From an uncultured Oxalobacteraceae bacterium (GTDB lineage: Bacteria > Pseudomonadota > Gammaproteobacteria > Burkholderiales > Burkholderiaceae): DNA of 64,000 nt. How positions within the stretch are numbered: position 1 is the first letter of the stretch; the number at the start of each line of letters is the position of its first letter. The notes under the pieces are model-generated. The model was not told the origin of the DNA. It worked only from the letters and a program-made list of their open reading frames with translations, and ran no database searches. A program made the position numbers and the translations under genes. The DNA lies in the NCBI GenBank assembly GCA_946480015.1, contig CAMLIL010000004.1:39877-103876 (forward strand). The letters are read 5' to 3'. Positions 51,794-61,473 of this stretch are shown one piece after another.

Positions 51794-53435
51794 GTTTCAC
51801 CTCCTCCAGCGTTGTGTGGCCCTGCGCGACCAGCGCCAGCGCATCGTCGAACAGGCTGCGCATGCCCGCCGCGCGCGCCGCCTCCTTGATCTGCCGCAGC
51901 GGACGCCGTTCGATCACCAGCTCGGCCAGTGCGTCGTCGAGCGTCAGGATTTCGGCCACCGCGCGCCGGCCCTTGTAGCCGGAGCCGCGGCATTCTGCGC
52001 AGCCGCAGCCGCGCCGGAACATGTAGTGCGCCACCTGCATGCGCGTGACGCCGCAGCGCAGCAGTTCTTCGTCGTCCGGCTCATACGGGGCGCTGCAATG
52101 CGGGCAGTTCAGGCGGATCAGGCGCTGGGCGATGATGCCGTTCAGCGCCGAGACGAACGAGTACGGATCGATGCCCATGTGGGCGAAACGCCCGAACACA
52201 TCGAACACGTTGTTGGCGTGCACGGTGGAGAGCACCAGGTGGCCGGTCAGGGCGGACTGCACGGCGATTTCGCCGGTCTCGCGGTCGCGGATTTCGCCGA
52301 CCATGATGATGTCCGGATCGTGGCGCAGGATCGAGCGCAGGCCGCGCGCGAAGGTCAGGCCTTTCTTGTCGTTGACCGGGATTTGCAGTATGCCCGCCAG
52401 CTGGTATTCGACCGGGTCCTCGATGGTGATGATCTTCGACTGGCCGCTGTTGATCTCGGTGATGGCGCCGTACAGCGTGGTGGTCTTGCCCGAGCCGGTC
52501 GGGCCGGTCACCAGCACCATGCCGTACGGCTCGGCCACCAGGCGGCGCATGGTGGCCAGGTGGTCGGCGGCAAAGCCGGACGAATCGAGCGTGAGGCTGC
52601 CGTGGGCGCTGATCATGGCCTGCTTGTCGAGAATGCGGATGACCGCGTCCTCGCCGTGCACGCTCGGCATGATCGACACGCGCAGGTCGATCTCGCGGCC
52701 CTGCGCTTCGACGCGGAAGCTGCCGTCCTGCGGCACGCGGCGTTCGGCGATGTCGAGCTCGGCCAGCACCTTGATGCGCGAGATCGCCTGTTCGGCCAGG
52801 GCCGTGCCGCCCACCTGCGCGGCCTGTCCCAGCACGCCGTCGATGCGGTACTTGGTCAGCATGCCGCCCGGCGTGCTTTCGAAGTGGATGTCCGACACGC
52901 CCGATTTGAGCGCGTCGTACAGGGTGGAGTTGACCAGCTTGACGGCCGGGCTGCCGGCCTCGCCCAGGGAGGCGTAGCTCAGGCTCTCCAGCAGGCGCGC
53001 GTCCTCGCCCGCGCCGCCCGCCTCGGCCACCAGCGCATCGATGGAACGCACCGATTCCTCCTGCTTGGCGAGGTAGGCATCGATGTCGGAAGGCAGCGCC
53101 AGGCACCAGCGCAGGGGCGCATCGGCCAGGGTTTCGGCCCACACCTGCAGGTCCTGCGCGTACGGGTCGGCGCAGACGCCGCTCAAGCCGCCGGCGCCGC
53201 GCAGCAGCACGCACTGGCGCTGCTGCGCGCGCGCCAGCGGCAGCCGGTCGAAAGCGGGCGCCATCGCCAGCATGGAGACCATGTCGACGGCCGGCAGCGC
53301 GAACAGGCTCGCGGTTTCGTCGAGCAGCGCGTAAGGATCGCGTTGCGTCAGCGCCGCCAGCTCGGCGAAGAACGGCTGGCTCGAGGCCAGCGCATTGCGC
53401 CGCGCGGCGCGCAGCTCGTCCAGCGTGGCCGTCAT
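51774..53435 (-). CDS. gspE: Secretion/pilus ATPase, GspE/MshE-like
   Basis: 553 residues from ATG 53435, overlapping the stop of the gspF gene by 4 bases. A longer open frame reaches 54011 but lies inside gspF. Walker A is VTGPTGSGKTTTLYGAI, the Asp box is ITIEDPVEYQL, and Walker B is IIMVGEIRDRETGEIAVQSA. A zinc-type tetracysteine (CPHC and CAEC about 32 residues apart) is near the end. The protein hexamer drives pseudopilus assembly from the cytosol. The N-terminal domain is short for GspE. Confidence 0.9.
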   Translation of the reverse strand: MTATLDELRAARRNALASSQPFFAELAALTQRDPYALLDETASLFALPAVDMVSMLAMAPAFDRLPLARAQQRQCVLLRGAGGLSGVCADPYAQDLQVWAETLADAPLRWCLALPSDIDAYLAKQEESVRSIDALVAEAGGAGEDARLLESLSYASLGEAGSPAVKLVNSTLYDALKSGVSDIHFESTPGGMLTKYRIDGVLGQAAQVGGTALAEQAISRIKVLAELDIAERRVPQDGSFRVEAQGREIDLRVSIMPSVHGEDAVIRILDKQAMISAHGSLTLDSSGFAADHLATMRRLVAEPYGMVLVTGPTGSGKTTTLYGAITEINSGQSKIITIEDPVEYQLAGILQIPVNDKKGLTFARGLRSILRHDPDIIMVGEIRDRETGEIAVQSALTGHLVLSTVHANNVFDVFGRFAHMGIDPYSFVSALNGIIAQRLIRLNCPHCSAPYEPDDEELLRCGVTRMQVAHYMFRRGCGCAECRGSGYKGRRAVAEILTLDDALAELVIERRPLRQIKEAARAAGMRSLFDDALALVAQGHTTLEEVKRVTLAD

Positions 53436-54613
53436 TGCAGGGTCCCGGCCAGGTCGAAGATCGGCATGTACAGCAGCACCACGATCACGCCGATCACGAT
53501 GCCGATGGCCGCCATCAGGATGGGTTCGAAGGTCTTGCTGAATTTTTCGATCCACAGCGTGGTTTCGCTGTCGTAGAACAGCGCGGCGCGCGTGAGCATG
53601 AGGCCCAGCTGGCCGGAGCGTTCGCCCACGCGCAGCATGCGCAGGGCGATCGGTGTCGTAAAGCCGTGCAGCTCCAGCGATTCGGAAAAGCTGGCGCCAT
53701 GGGCGATGCGTTCGCGCGCCTGCGCCAGCGCGGCGCGGCGCATGGGTGAGATGGCGCCGCTGACCATGTCGAGCGCGGCGACGACGGCGATGCCGCCTTC
53801 GAGCAGCATGCCCAGCGTAAGGTAGAGCCGCGCCAGTTCGAGAATGCGCACGCGTTCGGCCACGCCGGGCAGGCGCGTGACGGCCTGCATCAGCCGCCCG
53901 GAGCGCTGCAGCCGGCGCAGCCACAGGAAGCCGCCGGCGCCGGTGCCGGCCAGCGCCAGCAGCAGTGCGAGACCGTGACCGGAAACCACCGCGCCCCACT
54001 TGATCAGCCATTGCGACATCATCGGCAGCTCACGGCCGCTGCCCTGGTACACCACCGAGAATTTGGGCACCACGTACCCCAGCAGGAACAGGCTGACCAG
54101 GCTGCCGACGATGAGCAGGATGGCCGGGTAGATGGCGGCGCTGACCAGGCGGTTGCGCACGCCGTCGACGCGCACCTGGTAATCGATAAAGCGCGACAGC
54201 GCCTGCGGCAGGTCGCTGGTGCGCTCGGCCGCCCTGACGATGCCGACGAACAGCGGCGGGAAGCACTGCGGCTCGGCGGCGATCGCCAGCGAGAAGCGCA
54301 AGCCCTCGCGCATGCGCGCCAGCAGCCGCGCCAGCAAGGCGCCGGTCCCGGTGCGGGATTCCTTTTCGTTGAGCGCTTCCAGGCTTTCGACCAGGCCCAG
54401 GCCGGCCTGCAGCAGCGCCAGCAGTTCCTGGGTGAACAGCACCAGCGAGAAGGTCTTGCCGCGCCGCGCGGCCTTGGCCGACACGGCCTTGACCTCCAGC
54501 ACCGTCAGGCGGCGCTCGCTGGCGGCCCGGCTGGCGCTCTGGGCATCGCTGGCGTCGAGCTCCAGCGTCTGGACACGATTGTCGGCGCCCACCGCGCGGA
54601 TCGCGAAACGCAC
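53432..54613 (-). CDS. gspF: Inner-membrane platform protein, GspF/PilC-like
   Basis: 393 residues, the normal length of GspF. It has two similar halves, each with a helical bundle, and three membrane segments (YPAILLIVGSLVSLFLLGYV, GLALLLALAGTGAGGFLWL, and a last one near ILMAAIGIVIGVIVVLLYMP). FTQELLALLQAGLGLVESLE and the second-half SFSESLELHGFTTPIALRML are the T2SSF signatures. It is the first gene of the secretion operon, which continues without gaps to 46994. Confidence 0.9.
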   Translation of the reverse strand: MRFAIRAVGADNRVQTLELDASDAQSASRAASERRLTVLEVKAVSAKAARRGKTFSLVLFTQELLALLQAGLGLVESLEALNEKESRTGTGALLARLLARMREGLRFSLAIAAEPQCFPPLFVGIVRAAERTSDLPQALSRFIDYQVRVDGVRNRLVSAAIYPAILLIVGSLVSLFLLGYVVPKFSVVYQGSGRELPMMSQWLIKWGAVVSGHGLALLLALAGTGAGGFLWLRRLQRSGRLMQAVTRLPGVAERVRILELARLYLTLGMLLEGGIAVVAALDMVSGAISPMRRAALAQARERIAHGASFSESLELHGFTTPIALRMLRVGERSGQLGLMLTRAALFYDSETTLWIEKFSKTFEPILMAAIGIVIGVIVVLLYMPIFDLAGTLQ

Positions 54614-54814
54614 GGCTTACCCCCGGCTGCACACTGGTGCGGCTACTGCGTCGCGCTGGGAAACATCGTTCATGCCGCCTGCTCTCCTCGCCAATCGGTC
54701 GATGCTGCAATAACAATGAGTATGCCACAGCTTTTCGATAATTGGCCAGTCCGCTTCCTAATTTGGCCTTACCGCATTGGTATCAATTCCCGGCTTAAGA
54801 TGTCCAAGTTCGCA

Positions 54815-55219
54815 TCACTTCGAGGGCGCGTGAGGCGCCAGGTCGTCGAGGATCGGACACTCGGGGCGCGCGTCACCATGGCAGGCACTGGCCAGGCGCG
54901 CCAAGGTGCGGCGCATGGCCTGCATCTCGCCGATCTTCCTGTCGAGCTCCTCGATGTGCCGCTGGGCCATGGTGCGCACATCCTTGCTGGCGCGGCCTTT
55001 GTCTTTCCACAATGCCAGCAGGGTGGCGATCTGCTCCAGGGTGAAGCCCAGTTCGCGCCCGCGGTGTATGAATTGCAGCACCTGCACGTCCTGCTCGCTG
55101 TAGAGCCGGTAGCCGGCCCCGGTGCGTTTGGCGGCATCGATCAGGCCGATGGATTCGTAGTGGCGGATCATTTTTGCCGATACGCCGGACGCCTTGGCGG
55201 CGTCGCCGATATTCAACAT
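54815..55219 (-). CDS. cueR: Copper-responsive MerR-family regulator CueR
   Basis: 134 residues. The MerR helix-turn-helix ([26 protein letters not shown]) is N-terminal. A dimerisation helix and the metal-binding loop follow, with Cys113 and Cys121 (SACHGDARPECP), the same spacing as Cys112/Cys120 of E. coli CueR. Its ATG shares one base with the TGA of copA (TGATG). Cu(I)-loaded CueR would activate the two promoters with 19-base spacers in the copA-copZ gap. Confidence 0.9.
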   Translation of the reverse strand: MLNIGDAAKASGVSAKMIRHYESIGLIDAAKRTGAGYRLYSEQDVQVLQFIHRGRELGFTLEQIATLLALWKDKGRASKDVRTMAQRHIEELDRKIGEMQAMRRTLARLASACHGDARPECPILDDLAPHAPSK

Positions 55220-57384
55220 CAAGGTGCTCCCGGTTTCCAGCGCTTGAGCAGCAGCGCATTGCTGACCACCGACACGCTGGAAAACGCCATGGCGGCGCCG
55301 GCGATCATGGGGTTGAGCATCCCGAACGCCGCCAGCGGTACGCCGATCAGATTGAAGATAAACGCCCAGAACAGGTTCTGGCGGATCTTGTTGTAGGTGC
55401 GGCGCGAAATATCGATCGCGTCGACCAGCAGGCGCGGGTCGCCCCGCATCAGGGTCACGCCCGCCGTATGCATGGCCACGTCGGTACCGCTGCCCATGGC
55501 GATGCCGATATCGGCCGCCGCCAGCGCGGGGGCGTCGTTGATGCCGTCGCCGACCATGGCCACGCGCTGGCCAGCCGCGCGCATCTGTGCGATCAGCGCC
55601 GCTTTCCCTTCCGGCATGGCCTGCGCGTGCACCTCGCCGATGCCGAGCGCGCCGGCGATGTGCGCGGCGCTGCCCGGATTGTCGCCGGTCAGCATGGCGG
55701 TCCTGACGTTCAGGCGGTGCAGCCGTTCCACGGCCTGCGCGCTTTCGGGCTTGAGCGCGTCGCCAAAGGCCAGCATGCCGATCAGGCGCGGTTCGGGCGC
55801 CGCCTGGGCCAGCCACGACACTGTTTCGCCGGCCTGCTCATGCTGCCGGGCCAGCGCGCCATCGATGGCAATGCCTTCCTGCGCCAGCATGCTCGCGTTG
55901 CCCAGCAGTAGCGTTGCACCGTTCACCTCGGCGCGCACACCCAGGCCCGGCATGGCCGTGGTGTTCGATGCTCGCGCAGGCGTGAGGCCGGCCGCCGCTT
56001 GCATCACGGCGCGTGCCAGCGGATGCTCGCTCCCCTGCTGCACGCCGGCGGCCAGTGCCAGCAATTGTTGTGCGTCACCGGATACGGGCACCCAGGCGGT
56101 CAGGCGCGGCTTGCCCGCGGTGAGCGTGCCGGTCTTATCGAACGCGACGACATTGACGCCATGCAGCAGTTCCAGCGCTTCAGCGTCCTTGATCAGGATG
56201 CCGTGGCGCGCGGCAACGCCCGTTCCCGCCATGATGGCGGTGGGCGTGGCCAGGCCAAGTGCGCATGGGCAAGCGATCACCAGCACCGCCACTGCGTTCA
56301 GGATCGCCGCGCTGGCATCGCCGCCGATGAGCCACCAGCCGGCCAAGGTCAGCAGCGCCACCACAATGATGGCTGGAACGAACACGGCGCTGACCCTGTC
56401 GACCAGGCGCTGGATCGGCGCCTTGGCGCCCTGCGCCTCCTCGACGGCGCGGATGATGCGCGCCAGCACCGTTTCGGCCCCGATGGCGCTGGCGCGTGCC
56501 ACCACCAGCCCCGCGCCGTTGACCGAGCCGCCGATCAGGCGCGCGCCCACAGCCTTGCTGACGGGCAGGCTCTCGCCAGTCAGCATCGATTCGTCGGCGT
56601 GGGTGGCGCCCTCGATCACGATTCCATCCATCGGGATGCGTTCGCCGGGGCGGATTTCGACCTCGTCGCCCACGCGCAGCTGGCGCACCGCCACCTCCTG
56701 CACGGCGCCATTGCGGCGCACGCGTGCCGTGTCCGGGCGCAAGCCTTGCAGCAGGCGGATGGCTTCGGTGGTCTGGCGCTTGGCGCGCGCCTCCAGCCAC
56801 TTGCCCACCCGTACCAGGGTGATGACGACGGCGGCAGCTTCAAAATAGAGGTGGCCATGCGGGTCGCCGCCGAGCCATTGGTACAGCGACAGCCCATAGG
56901 CCGCGCTGGTGCCGAGCGCGACCAGCAGATCCATATTGCCGCTGCGCGCCCGCAGCGCTTTCCAGCCGCCACGGTAAAAGCGCGCGCCGATCCAGAATTG
57001 CACCGGGGTGGCCAGCAGGAATTGCAGCCAGGCGGGCATTATCAGATGCATGCCGGCCAGTTCGGCCAGCATGGGCGCCAGCAGCGGTACGGTCAGCGCG
57101 GCCGAGATGGCGATGTCGCGCCGGTCGCCTGACGGTGCGATGGCGGCGCGCGGTTCCGCATCGCTATGCGGGGTAGCCGTATAGCCGGCGCGCTCGACGG
57201 CAGCCACCAGCAGGTCGCGCGCAGCAGGCTGGTCGAGCGCCACCGTGGCCCTTTCGGTGGCCAGGTTCACCGACGCTTCGCGCACGCCCGGCACGGCCAG
57301 CAAGGCTTTCTCGACCCGGCGCACGCAGGATGCGCAGGTCATGCCCGCGACATCGAGGGCAATTTCATTCGACGATGCAGTCAT
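55219..57384 (-). CDS. copA: Copper-exporting P1B-type ATPase CopA
   Basis: 721 residues. One N-terminal heavy-metal domain has GMTCASC (Cys17, Cys20). The membrane metal site is [13 protein letters not shown]. The phosphorylation loop is [12 protein letters not shown], the HP motif is [10 protein letters not shown], and the hinge is [21 protein letters not shown]. The size is normal for CopA with a single metal-binding domain. GGGAGGA lies upstream of ATG. It pumps Cu(I) out of the cytosol and is co-transcribed with cueR. Confidence 0.95.
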   Translation of the reverse strand: MTASSNEIALDVAGMTCASCVRRVEKALLAVPGVREASVNLATERATVALDQPAARDLLVAAVERAGYTATPHSDAEPRAAIAPSGDRRDIAISAALTVPLLAPMLAELAGMHLIMPAWLQFLLATPVQFWIGARFYRGGWKALRARSGNMDLLVALGTSAAYGLSLYQWLGGDPHGHLYFEAAAVVITLVRVGKWLEARAKRQTTEAIRLLQGLRPDTARVRRNGAVQEVAVRQLRVGDEVEIRPGERIPMDGIVIEGATHADESMLTGESLPVSKAVGARLIGGSVNGAGLVVARASAIGAETVLARIIRAVEEAQGAKAPIQRLVDRVSAVFVPAIIVVALLTLAGWWLIGGDASAAILNAVAVLVIACPCALGLATPTAIMAGTGVAARHGILIKDAEALELLHGVNVVAFDKTGTLTAGKPRLTAWVPVSGDAQQLLALAAGVQQGSEHPLARAVMQAAAGLTPARASNTTAMPGLGVRAEVNGATLLLGNASMLAQEGIAIDGALARQHEQAGETVSWLAQAAPEPRLIGMLAFGDALKPESAQAVERLHRLNVRTAMLTGDNPGSAAHIAGALGIGEVHAQAMPEGKAALIAQMRAAGQRVAMVGDGINDAPALAAADIGIAMGSGTDVAMHTAGVTLMRGDPRLLVDAIDISRRTYNKIRQNLFWAFIFNLIGVPLAAFGMLNPMIAGAAMAFSSVSVVSNALLLKRWKPGAP

Positions 57385-57402
57385 GCAGTCCTCCCACCGG
57401 CG

Positions 57403-57433
57403 ATCATCAACCTTCCCATTATAGTAAGGTCAA
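57403..57433 (-). promoter_or_regulatory. CueR-type promoter of copA-cueR
   Basis: On the minus strand TTGACC (-35, 57433-57428) and GATGAT (-10, 57408-57403) are 19 bases apart, the long spacing of MerR-controlled promoters. The spacer holds the dyad ACCTT-n11-AAGGT (57410-57430), the CueR operator pattern. Confidence 0.75.
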
Positions 57434-57554
57434 GGGGCGGACAGTTTCGAAGCTATAGTACATTCAGGTACACACGGGAGGCGCCAAATGCGGAAGACAA
57501 GAGTATTTCGAAATGGAAACTCGCAGGCGATTCGCGCATCGAAAACTGGCTCGC

Positions 57555-57585
57555 TTGACCTTCCCACGGTGGCAAGGTTCACAAT
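57555..57585 (+). promoter_or_regulatory. CueR-type promoter of the copZ operon
   Basis: TTGACC (57555-57560) and CACAAT (57580-57585) are 19 bases apart. A dyad ACCTT-n11-AAGGT (57558-57578) sits in the spacer. It has the same layout as the copA promoter but faces the other way, 34 bases before the copZ ATG. Confidence 0.75.
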
Positions 57586-57618
57586 GCTGCTGTCATTTCC
57601 CACTACGAGGAGTTCGCC

Positions 57619-57819
57619 ATGATCACACTGAACGTACCGGACATGAGCTGCGGCCATTGTGCAGGCGTCATCACCAAAGCCGTCAAACAGCTCGACAGCA
57701 ACGCGGTGCTCGACTTCGACATGCCGGCCCATACCGTCAAGCTGCACACCAGCGCGCCGGTGGCGCAAGTGCTGGCCACCCTGGACGAAGCCGGCTATCC
57801 CGCGCAGGCTGCCACGTGA
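57619..57819 (+). CDS. copZ: Copper chaperone CopZ (heavy-metal-associated domain)
   Basis: 66 residues, a single HMA domain. The metal loop is MSCGHC with Cys11 and Cys14; the protein starts MITLNVPDMSCGHCAG and ends DEAGYPAQAAT, the standard ferredoxin-like fold. GAGGAG lies upstream of ATG. It would deliver Cu(I) to CopA and CueR. It is the first gene of the operon with the outer-membrane factor and the multicopper oxidase. Confidence 0.95.
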   Translation: MITLNVPDMSCGHCAGVITKAVKQLDSNAVLDFDMPAHTVKLHTSAPVAQVLATLDEAGYPAQAAT

Positions 57820-57824
57820 CGGCA

Positions 57825-59144
57825 ATGCGTGCCATGATCACGACGGCCACCGTGCTCACGCTGGCCGGATGCGCGTCGATGTCGCCCGACGGCCGCTACG
57901 GCGAAGTGCGGGCACTGGCCCAGGCGCGCAGTGCGCAGGCCCTGCCCGCCACGGCGCCCGGCGCCGGCGCGGCCGGCCAGCAGGTCGCCGATCTGCTGGC
58001 CAAGCCGCTCACGCCTGACGCCGCGGTCAGCATCGCCCTGCTCAACAACCGCAGCCTGCAGGCCGACTACGCGGAACTGGGCCTCGCCGAAGCGGACCTG
58101 GTGCAGGCCGGACGCCTGCCCAATCCGGGCTTCGGCTTTTCCCGTTTGAAGGGCGCCGACGGCGTCGAGATCGAACGCTCGCTGACCTTCCCGTTGATCG
58201 CCCTGCTGACCATGCCGGTCACGCGCGCGATCGAACAGCGCCGCTATGAACAGGCGCAGTTGCGCGCGGCGGGCGAGCTGCTGCGGGTGGCCGACCGGAC
58301 CCGCCGCGCATGGTTCAACGCCGTGGCCGCGCAGCAGAGTGTGGCGTATCTCCAGCAAGTCGTCAGCGCCGCCGAAGCCGGCGCCGAACTGGCGCGCCGC
58401 ATGAGCGAAGCGGGCAACTGGAGCAAGCTGCAGCAGGCACGCGAGCAAGCCTTCCACGCCGACGCCATCGCTCAGCTGACCCGTGCACGCCAGGTCCACG
58501 TGGCCGAACGCGAAACCCTGGCACGGCTGATGGGCGTGCAGGATTTCACGCTGCCCGAACGCCTGCCCGACCTGCCGGCACAACCGCGCGCGGCCGGCGA
58601 CGCCGATGCCCAGGCCATGAGCAACCGCCTCGACGTGCTGATGGCGCAGAAAGAGCTGGCCGGCCTGGCCTCCTCGCTCGGACTGACGCGCGCCACCCGC
58701 TTCGTCAACCTGCTCGACCTGGGCTACCTGCGCAATCGCGAACCCGGCGGCCAGCGCGCCACCGGTTACGAAATCGCACTGGAGATTCCCCTGTTCGACT
58801 GGGGCGGCGCGCGTGTGGCCAAGGCCGAAACGCTGTACATGCAGGCGGTGCACCGCGCCGCCGCCACCGCGCTCGACGCGCGCTCGCAGGTGCGCGAAGC
58901 CCACAGCGCCTATCGCAGCGCCTACCAGCTGGCGCGCCACTACCGCGACGAGGTGGTGCCGCTCAAAAAGCGCATCTCCGACGAACAGCTGCTGCGCTAT
59001 AACGGCATGCTGATCGGCGTGTTCGAGCTGCTGGCGGACGCGCGCGAACAGGTCGCCAGCGTCAACGCCGCCATCGAAGCCCAGCGCGACTACTGGATCG
59101 CCGACAGCGCACTGCAGGCCGCCATGAGCGGCGTTCCCCACTAA
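57825..59144 (+). CDS. TolC-family outer-membrane factor lipoprotein
   Basis: About 439 residues. The start is ambiguous: GTG 57816 overlaps the copZ stop (GTGA), and ATG 57825 and 57834 follow. A lipobox is present (TATVLTLAGC). Two outer-membrane efflux repeats follow, with LNNRSLQADYAELGLAEADL in the first and EIALEIPLFDWGGARVAKAE in the second. Ala-rich coiled helices complete the pattern of CusC/CzcC-like channels. There is no RND pump or adaptor next to it, so it may work with a pump elsewhere or with the oxidase alone. Confidence 0.8.
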   Translation: MRAMITTATVLTLAGCASMSPDGRYGEVRALAQARSAQALPATAPGAGAAGQQVADLLAKPLTPDAAVSIALLNNRSLQADYAELGLAEADLVQAGRLPNPGFGFSRLKGADGVEIERSLTFPLIALLTMPVTRAIEQRRYEQAQLRAAGELLRVADRTRRAWFNAVAAQQSVAYLQQVVSAAEAGAELARRMSEAGNWSKLQQAREQAFHADAIAQLTRARQVHVAERETLARLMGVQDFTLPERLPDLPAQPRAAGDADAQAMSNRLDVLMAQKELAGLASSLGLTRATRFVNLLDLGYLRNREPGGQRATGYEIALEIPLFDWGGARVAKAETLYMQAVHRAAATALDARSQVREAHSAYRSAYQLARHYRDEVVPLKKRISDEQLLRYNGMLIGVFELLADAREQVASVNAAIEAQRDYWIADSALQAAMSGVPH

Positions 59145-59158
59145 TACCGAGGTTTCCA

Positions 59159-60538
59159 ATGGTTTCACGCAGAGATTTCTTCATCGGCGCGGGCGCCGCG
59201 GCGGTGGTCAGCCGGGTCGGCGCCGCCGCGCTGCCGGAAGCGCCGCTGATGCAAAGCGCGGCCACCCAGCCGCCCCTGAATCCGCCCAACGGGCGCCCCT
59301 ACAACCCGGTCGTCACGCTCAACGGCTGGAGCCTGCCATGGCGCATGAAAGACGGCGTCAAGGAATTCCACCTGGTGGCCGAACCGGTCGTACGCGAGAT
59401 GGCACCCGGGATGAAGGCGCAGCTATGGGGTTACAACGGCCAGTCGCCCGGGCCGACCATCGAGGTGGTCGAGGGCGACCGGGTGCGCATCTTCGTCACC
59501 AACAAGCTGCCCGAACACACCAGCATCCATTGGCACGGCCAGCGCCTGCCCAACGGCATGGACGGCGTGACCGGCCTGACCCAGCCCGGCATCGCACCGG
59601 GCAAGACCTTCGTCTACGAATTCGTGGCGCGCCGCGCGGGCACCTTCATGTACCACCCGCATGCTGATGAAATGGTGCAGATGGCCATGGGGATGATGGG
59701 CTTCTGGGTCACCCATCCGAAGGACCCGAAGTTCATGGCGGTGGACCGTGACTTCTGCTTTTTGCTCGCTTCCTACGACATCGACCCAGGCAGCTTCAAG
59801 CCGCGCGTGAACACCATGACCGACTTCAATCTGTGGACCTTCAACAGCCGCGTCTTCCCCGGCATCGATCCGATGGTGATGGGGCTGAACGACCGGGTGC
59901 GCATCCGCGTGGGCAACCTGACCATGACCAATCATCCGATCCACCTGCACGGGCACGAATTTAACGTCACCGGCACCGATGGCGGCTGGGTGCCGCCGGC
60001 GGCGCGCTGGCCGGAAGTGAGCACCGACATCGGAGTGGGCCAGATGCGCGCCATCGAATTCGTTGCCAACGAGCCGGGCGACTGGGCCTTCCACTGCCAC
60101 AAATCGCACCACACCATGAACGCCATGGGGCACGATCTGCCGAACATGATCGGCATCGACCAGGGTGGCGTGGCCGAAAAGATCAACGCGCTGATCCCGG
60201 ATTACATGGCCATGGGCCAGCACGGCATGGCCGAGATGGAAAGGATGGGCATGATGCCGCTGCCGGACAACACGCTGCCGATGATGAGCGGGAAAGGCCC
60301 GTTCGGCGGCATCGGCATGGGCGGCATGTTCACGGTCATGAAGGTGCGCAAGGGACTGGCGCGCCACGATTACCGCGATCCGGGCTGGTACAGGCATCCA
60401 GCCGGGTCACTGGCGTACGAATGGAAGGAAGGCGGGGTGGCGGTGCCCGAACCGGTGCGCGCCCAGCCGGCCGAGGCCAGGCCGGGCGAACAGGTGCTCA
60501 AGGTGCAGAAAGGCGGCGGCCATCATCACGGGCACTAG
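59159..60538 (+). CDS. Multicopper oxidase, periplasmic copper detoxification
   Basis: 459 residues. It has a Tat signal (SRRDFFIGAGAAAVV). All copper motifs are present: SIHWHGQ, MYHPHADE, HPIHLHGHEFNV and FHCHKSHHTMNAMGHDL, which covers the type 1, 2 and 3 centres. After the last motif there is a Met-rich segment (AEMERMGMMPLPDNTLPMMS, IGMGGMF) like the substrate-copper arm of CueO. The C-terminus is a His tail (GGGHHHGH). It would oxidise Cu(I) to Cu(II) in the periplasm. It is 14 bases after the outer-membrane factor gene. Confidence 0.9.
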   Translation: MVSRRDFFIGAGAAAVVSRVGAAALPEAPLMQSAATQPPLNPPNGRPYNPVVTLNGWSLPWRMKDGVKEFHLVAEPVVREMAPGMKAQLWGYNGQSPGPTIEVVEGDRVRIFVTNKLPEHTSIHWHGQRLPNGMDGVTGLTQPGIAPGKTFVYEFVARRAGTFMYHPHADEMVQMAMGMMGFWVTHPKDPKFMAVDRDFCFLLASYDIDPGSFKPRVNTMTDFNLWTFNSRVFPGIDPMVMGLNDRVRIRVGNLTMTNHPIHLHGHEFNVTGTDGGWVPPAARWPEVSTDIGVGQMRAIEFVANEPGDWAFHCHKSHHTMNAMGHDLPNMIGIDQGGVAEKINALIPDYMAMGQHGMAEMERMGMMPLPDNTLPMMSGKGPFGGIGMGGMFTVMKVRKGLARHDYRDPGWYRHPAGSLAYEWKEGGVAVPEPVRAQPAEARPGEQVLKVQKGGGHHHGH

Positions 60539-60573
60539 GCCCCGACGCCGTCGCGAACGCGGAGACGACGGTA

Positions 60574-61464
60574 CTAATCCCGGAACGGCGTCTCGGGGCA
60601 GCCTTTGACACCGGCATCGACGATCACGGTGGCACCGGCGAGCTTGTCGCCGGCCGGCGCACCAGCCGCAATCGAAGTCACCAGCAGACGGTCCAGGCCG
60701 GGGCCGCCGAAGGCGCACATCGACGGCTTGGCCATCGGTACCTTGATGGTCCGGTCCAGCGTGCCCTCCGGCGTAAAGCGCAGCAGCACGCCGGCGTCGT
60801 TCCCGCAGATCCAGTAGCAGCCGTCGGCATCCATCGCGGCGCCGTCGGGCCGGCCCGGATGCCGGTTCATGTCGACGAACACCCGCCGCCTGCTCGGCGT
60901 GCCCGTCTGGCCATCGTAGTCGAAGGCCCAGATCAACTGGCTCGAGGCGTGCGAATCGGACAGGTACATGGTCGCGCCATCGGGCGAAAACGCCAGCCCG
61001 TTCTGCGTGATCAGGCCGGACACCACCGGCTGCGACATGCCGTTGACGCTGTCGAAGCGGTACAGGTGGCCATCGGCCTTGCCGGCCGGGTTATCCATCG
61101 TCATGATGCCGCTCCAGAAGCGGCCCTGGCGATCGCAGCGTCCATCGTTGAAACGCGCCCCAGGTCCGAGTTCGGCGGGGGCATCGAGCAGGCGCGCCAG
61201 CGCGGTGTCGCCCTCGCCGAGCACGAGGCTGAAAACGCCGGTTTCCATCCCGGCGATCAGGCCGCCGCTGGCGGTCAGCGCCAGGCAGGCCGGCATCTGG
61301 CGGGTATTCCAGCAGCGCACCGCACCGCTGGACGCATCGAGCTTCCAGATGCGCCTGGCCGGAATATCGACCCAGAACCAGGCGTTCTCGCGCGCACTCC
61401 ACACCGGGCCTTCGCCCACCGTGCACGCCTGATCGCCTACCCGTTCAACACCGGCTGCCTGCAT
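60574..61464 (-). CDS. SMP-30/gluconolactonase-family lactonase
   Basis: 296 residues, six-bladed beta-propeller. Typical motifs are CTVGEGPVWSARENAWFWVD, GARFNDGRCDRQGRFWSGIM (metal-binding Asn/Asp) and ITQNGLAFSPDGATMYLSDS. Near the end comes MNRHPGRPDGAAMDADGCYW. The family hydrolyses sugar lactones with a divalent metal. Next to a hexuronate-type transporter and a 2-oxoglutarate-semialdehyde dehydrogenase it is probably the lactonase of the oxidative galacturonate/glucuronate route. AAGG upstream of ATG lies just beyond the transporter stop, so the genes form one operon. Confidence 0.85.
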   Translation of the reverse strand: MQAAGVERVGDQACTVGEGPVWSARENAWFWVDIPARRIWKLDASSGAVRCWNTRQMPACLALTASGGLIAGMETGVFSLVLGEGDTALARLLDAPAELGPGARFNDGRCDRQGRFWSGIMTMDNPAGKADGHLYRFDSVNGMSQPVVSGLITQNGLAFSPDGATMYLSDSHASSQLIWAFDYDGQTGTPSRRRVFVDMNRHPGRPDGAAMDADGCYWICGNDAGVLLRFTPEGTLDRTIKVPMAKPSMCAFGGPGLDRLLVTSIAAGAPAGDKLAGATVIVDAGVKGCPETPFRD

Positions 61465-61473
61465 GGATTCGCC

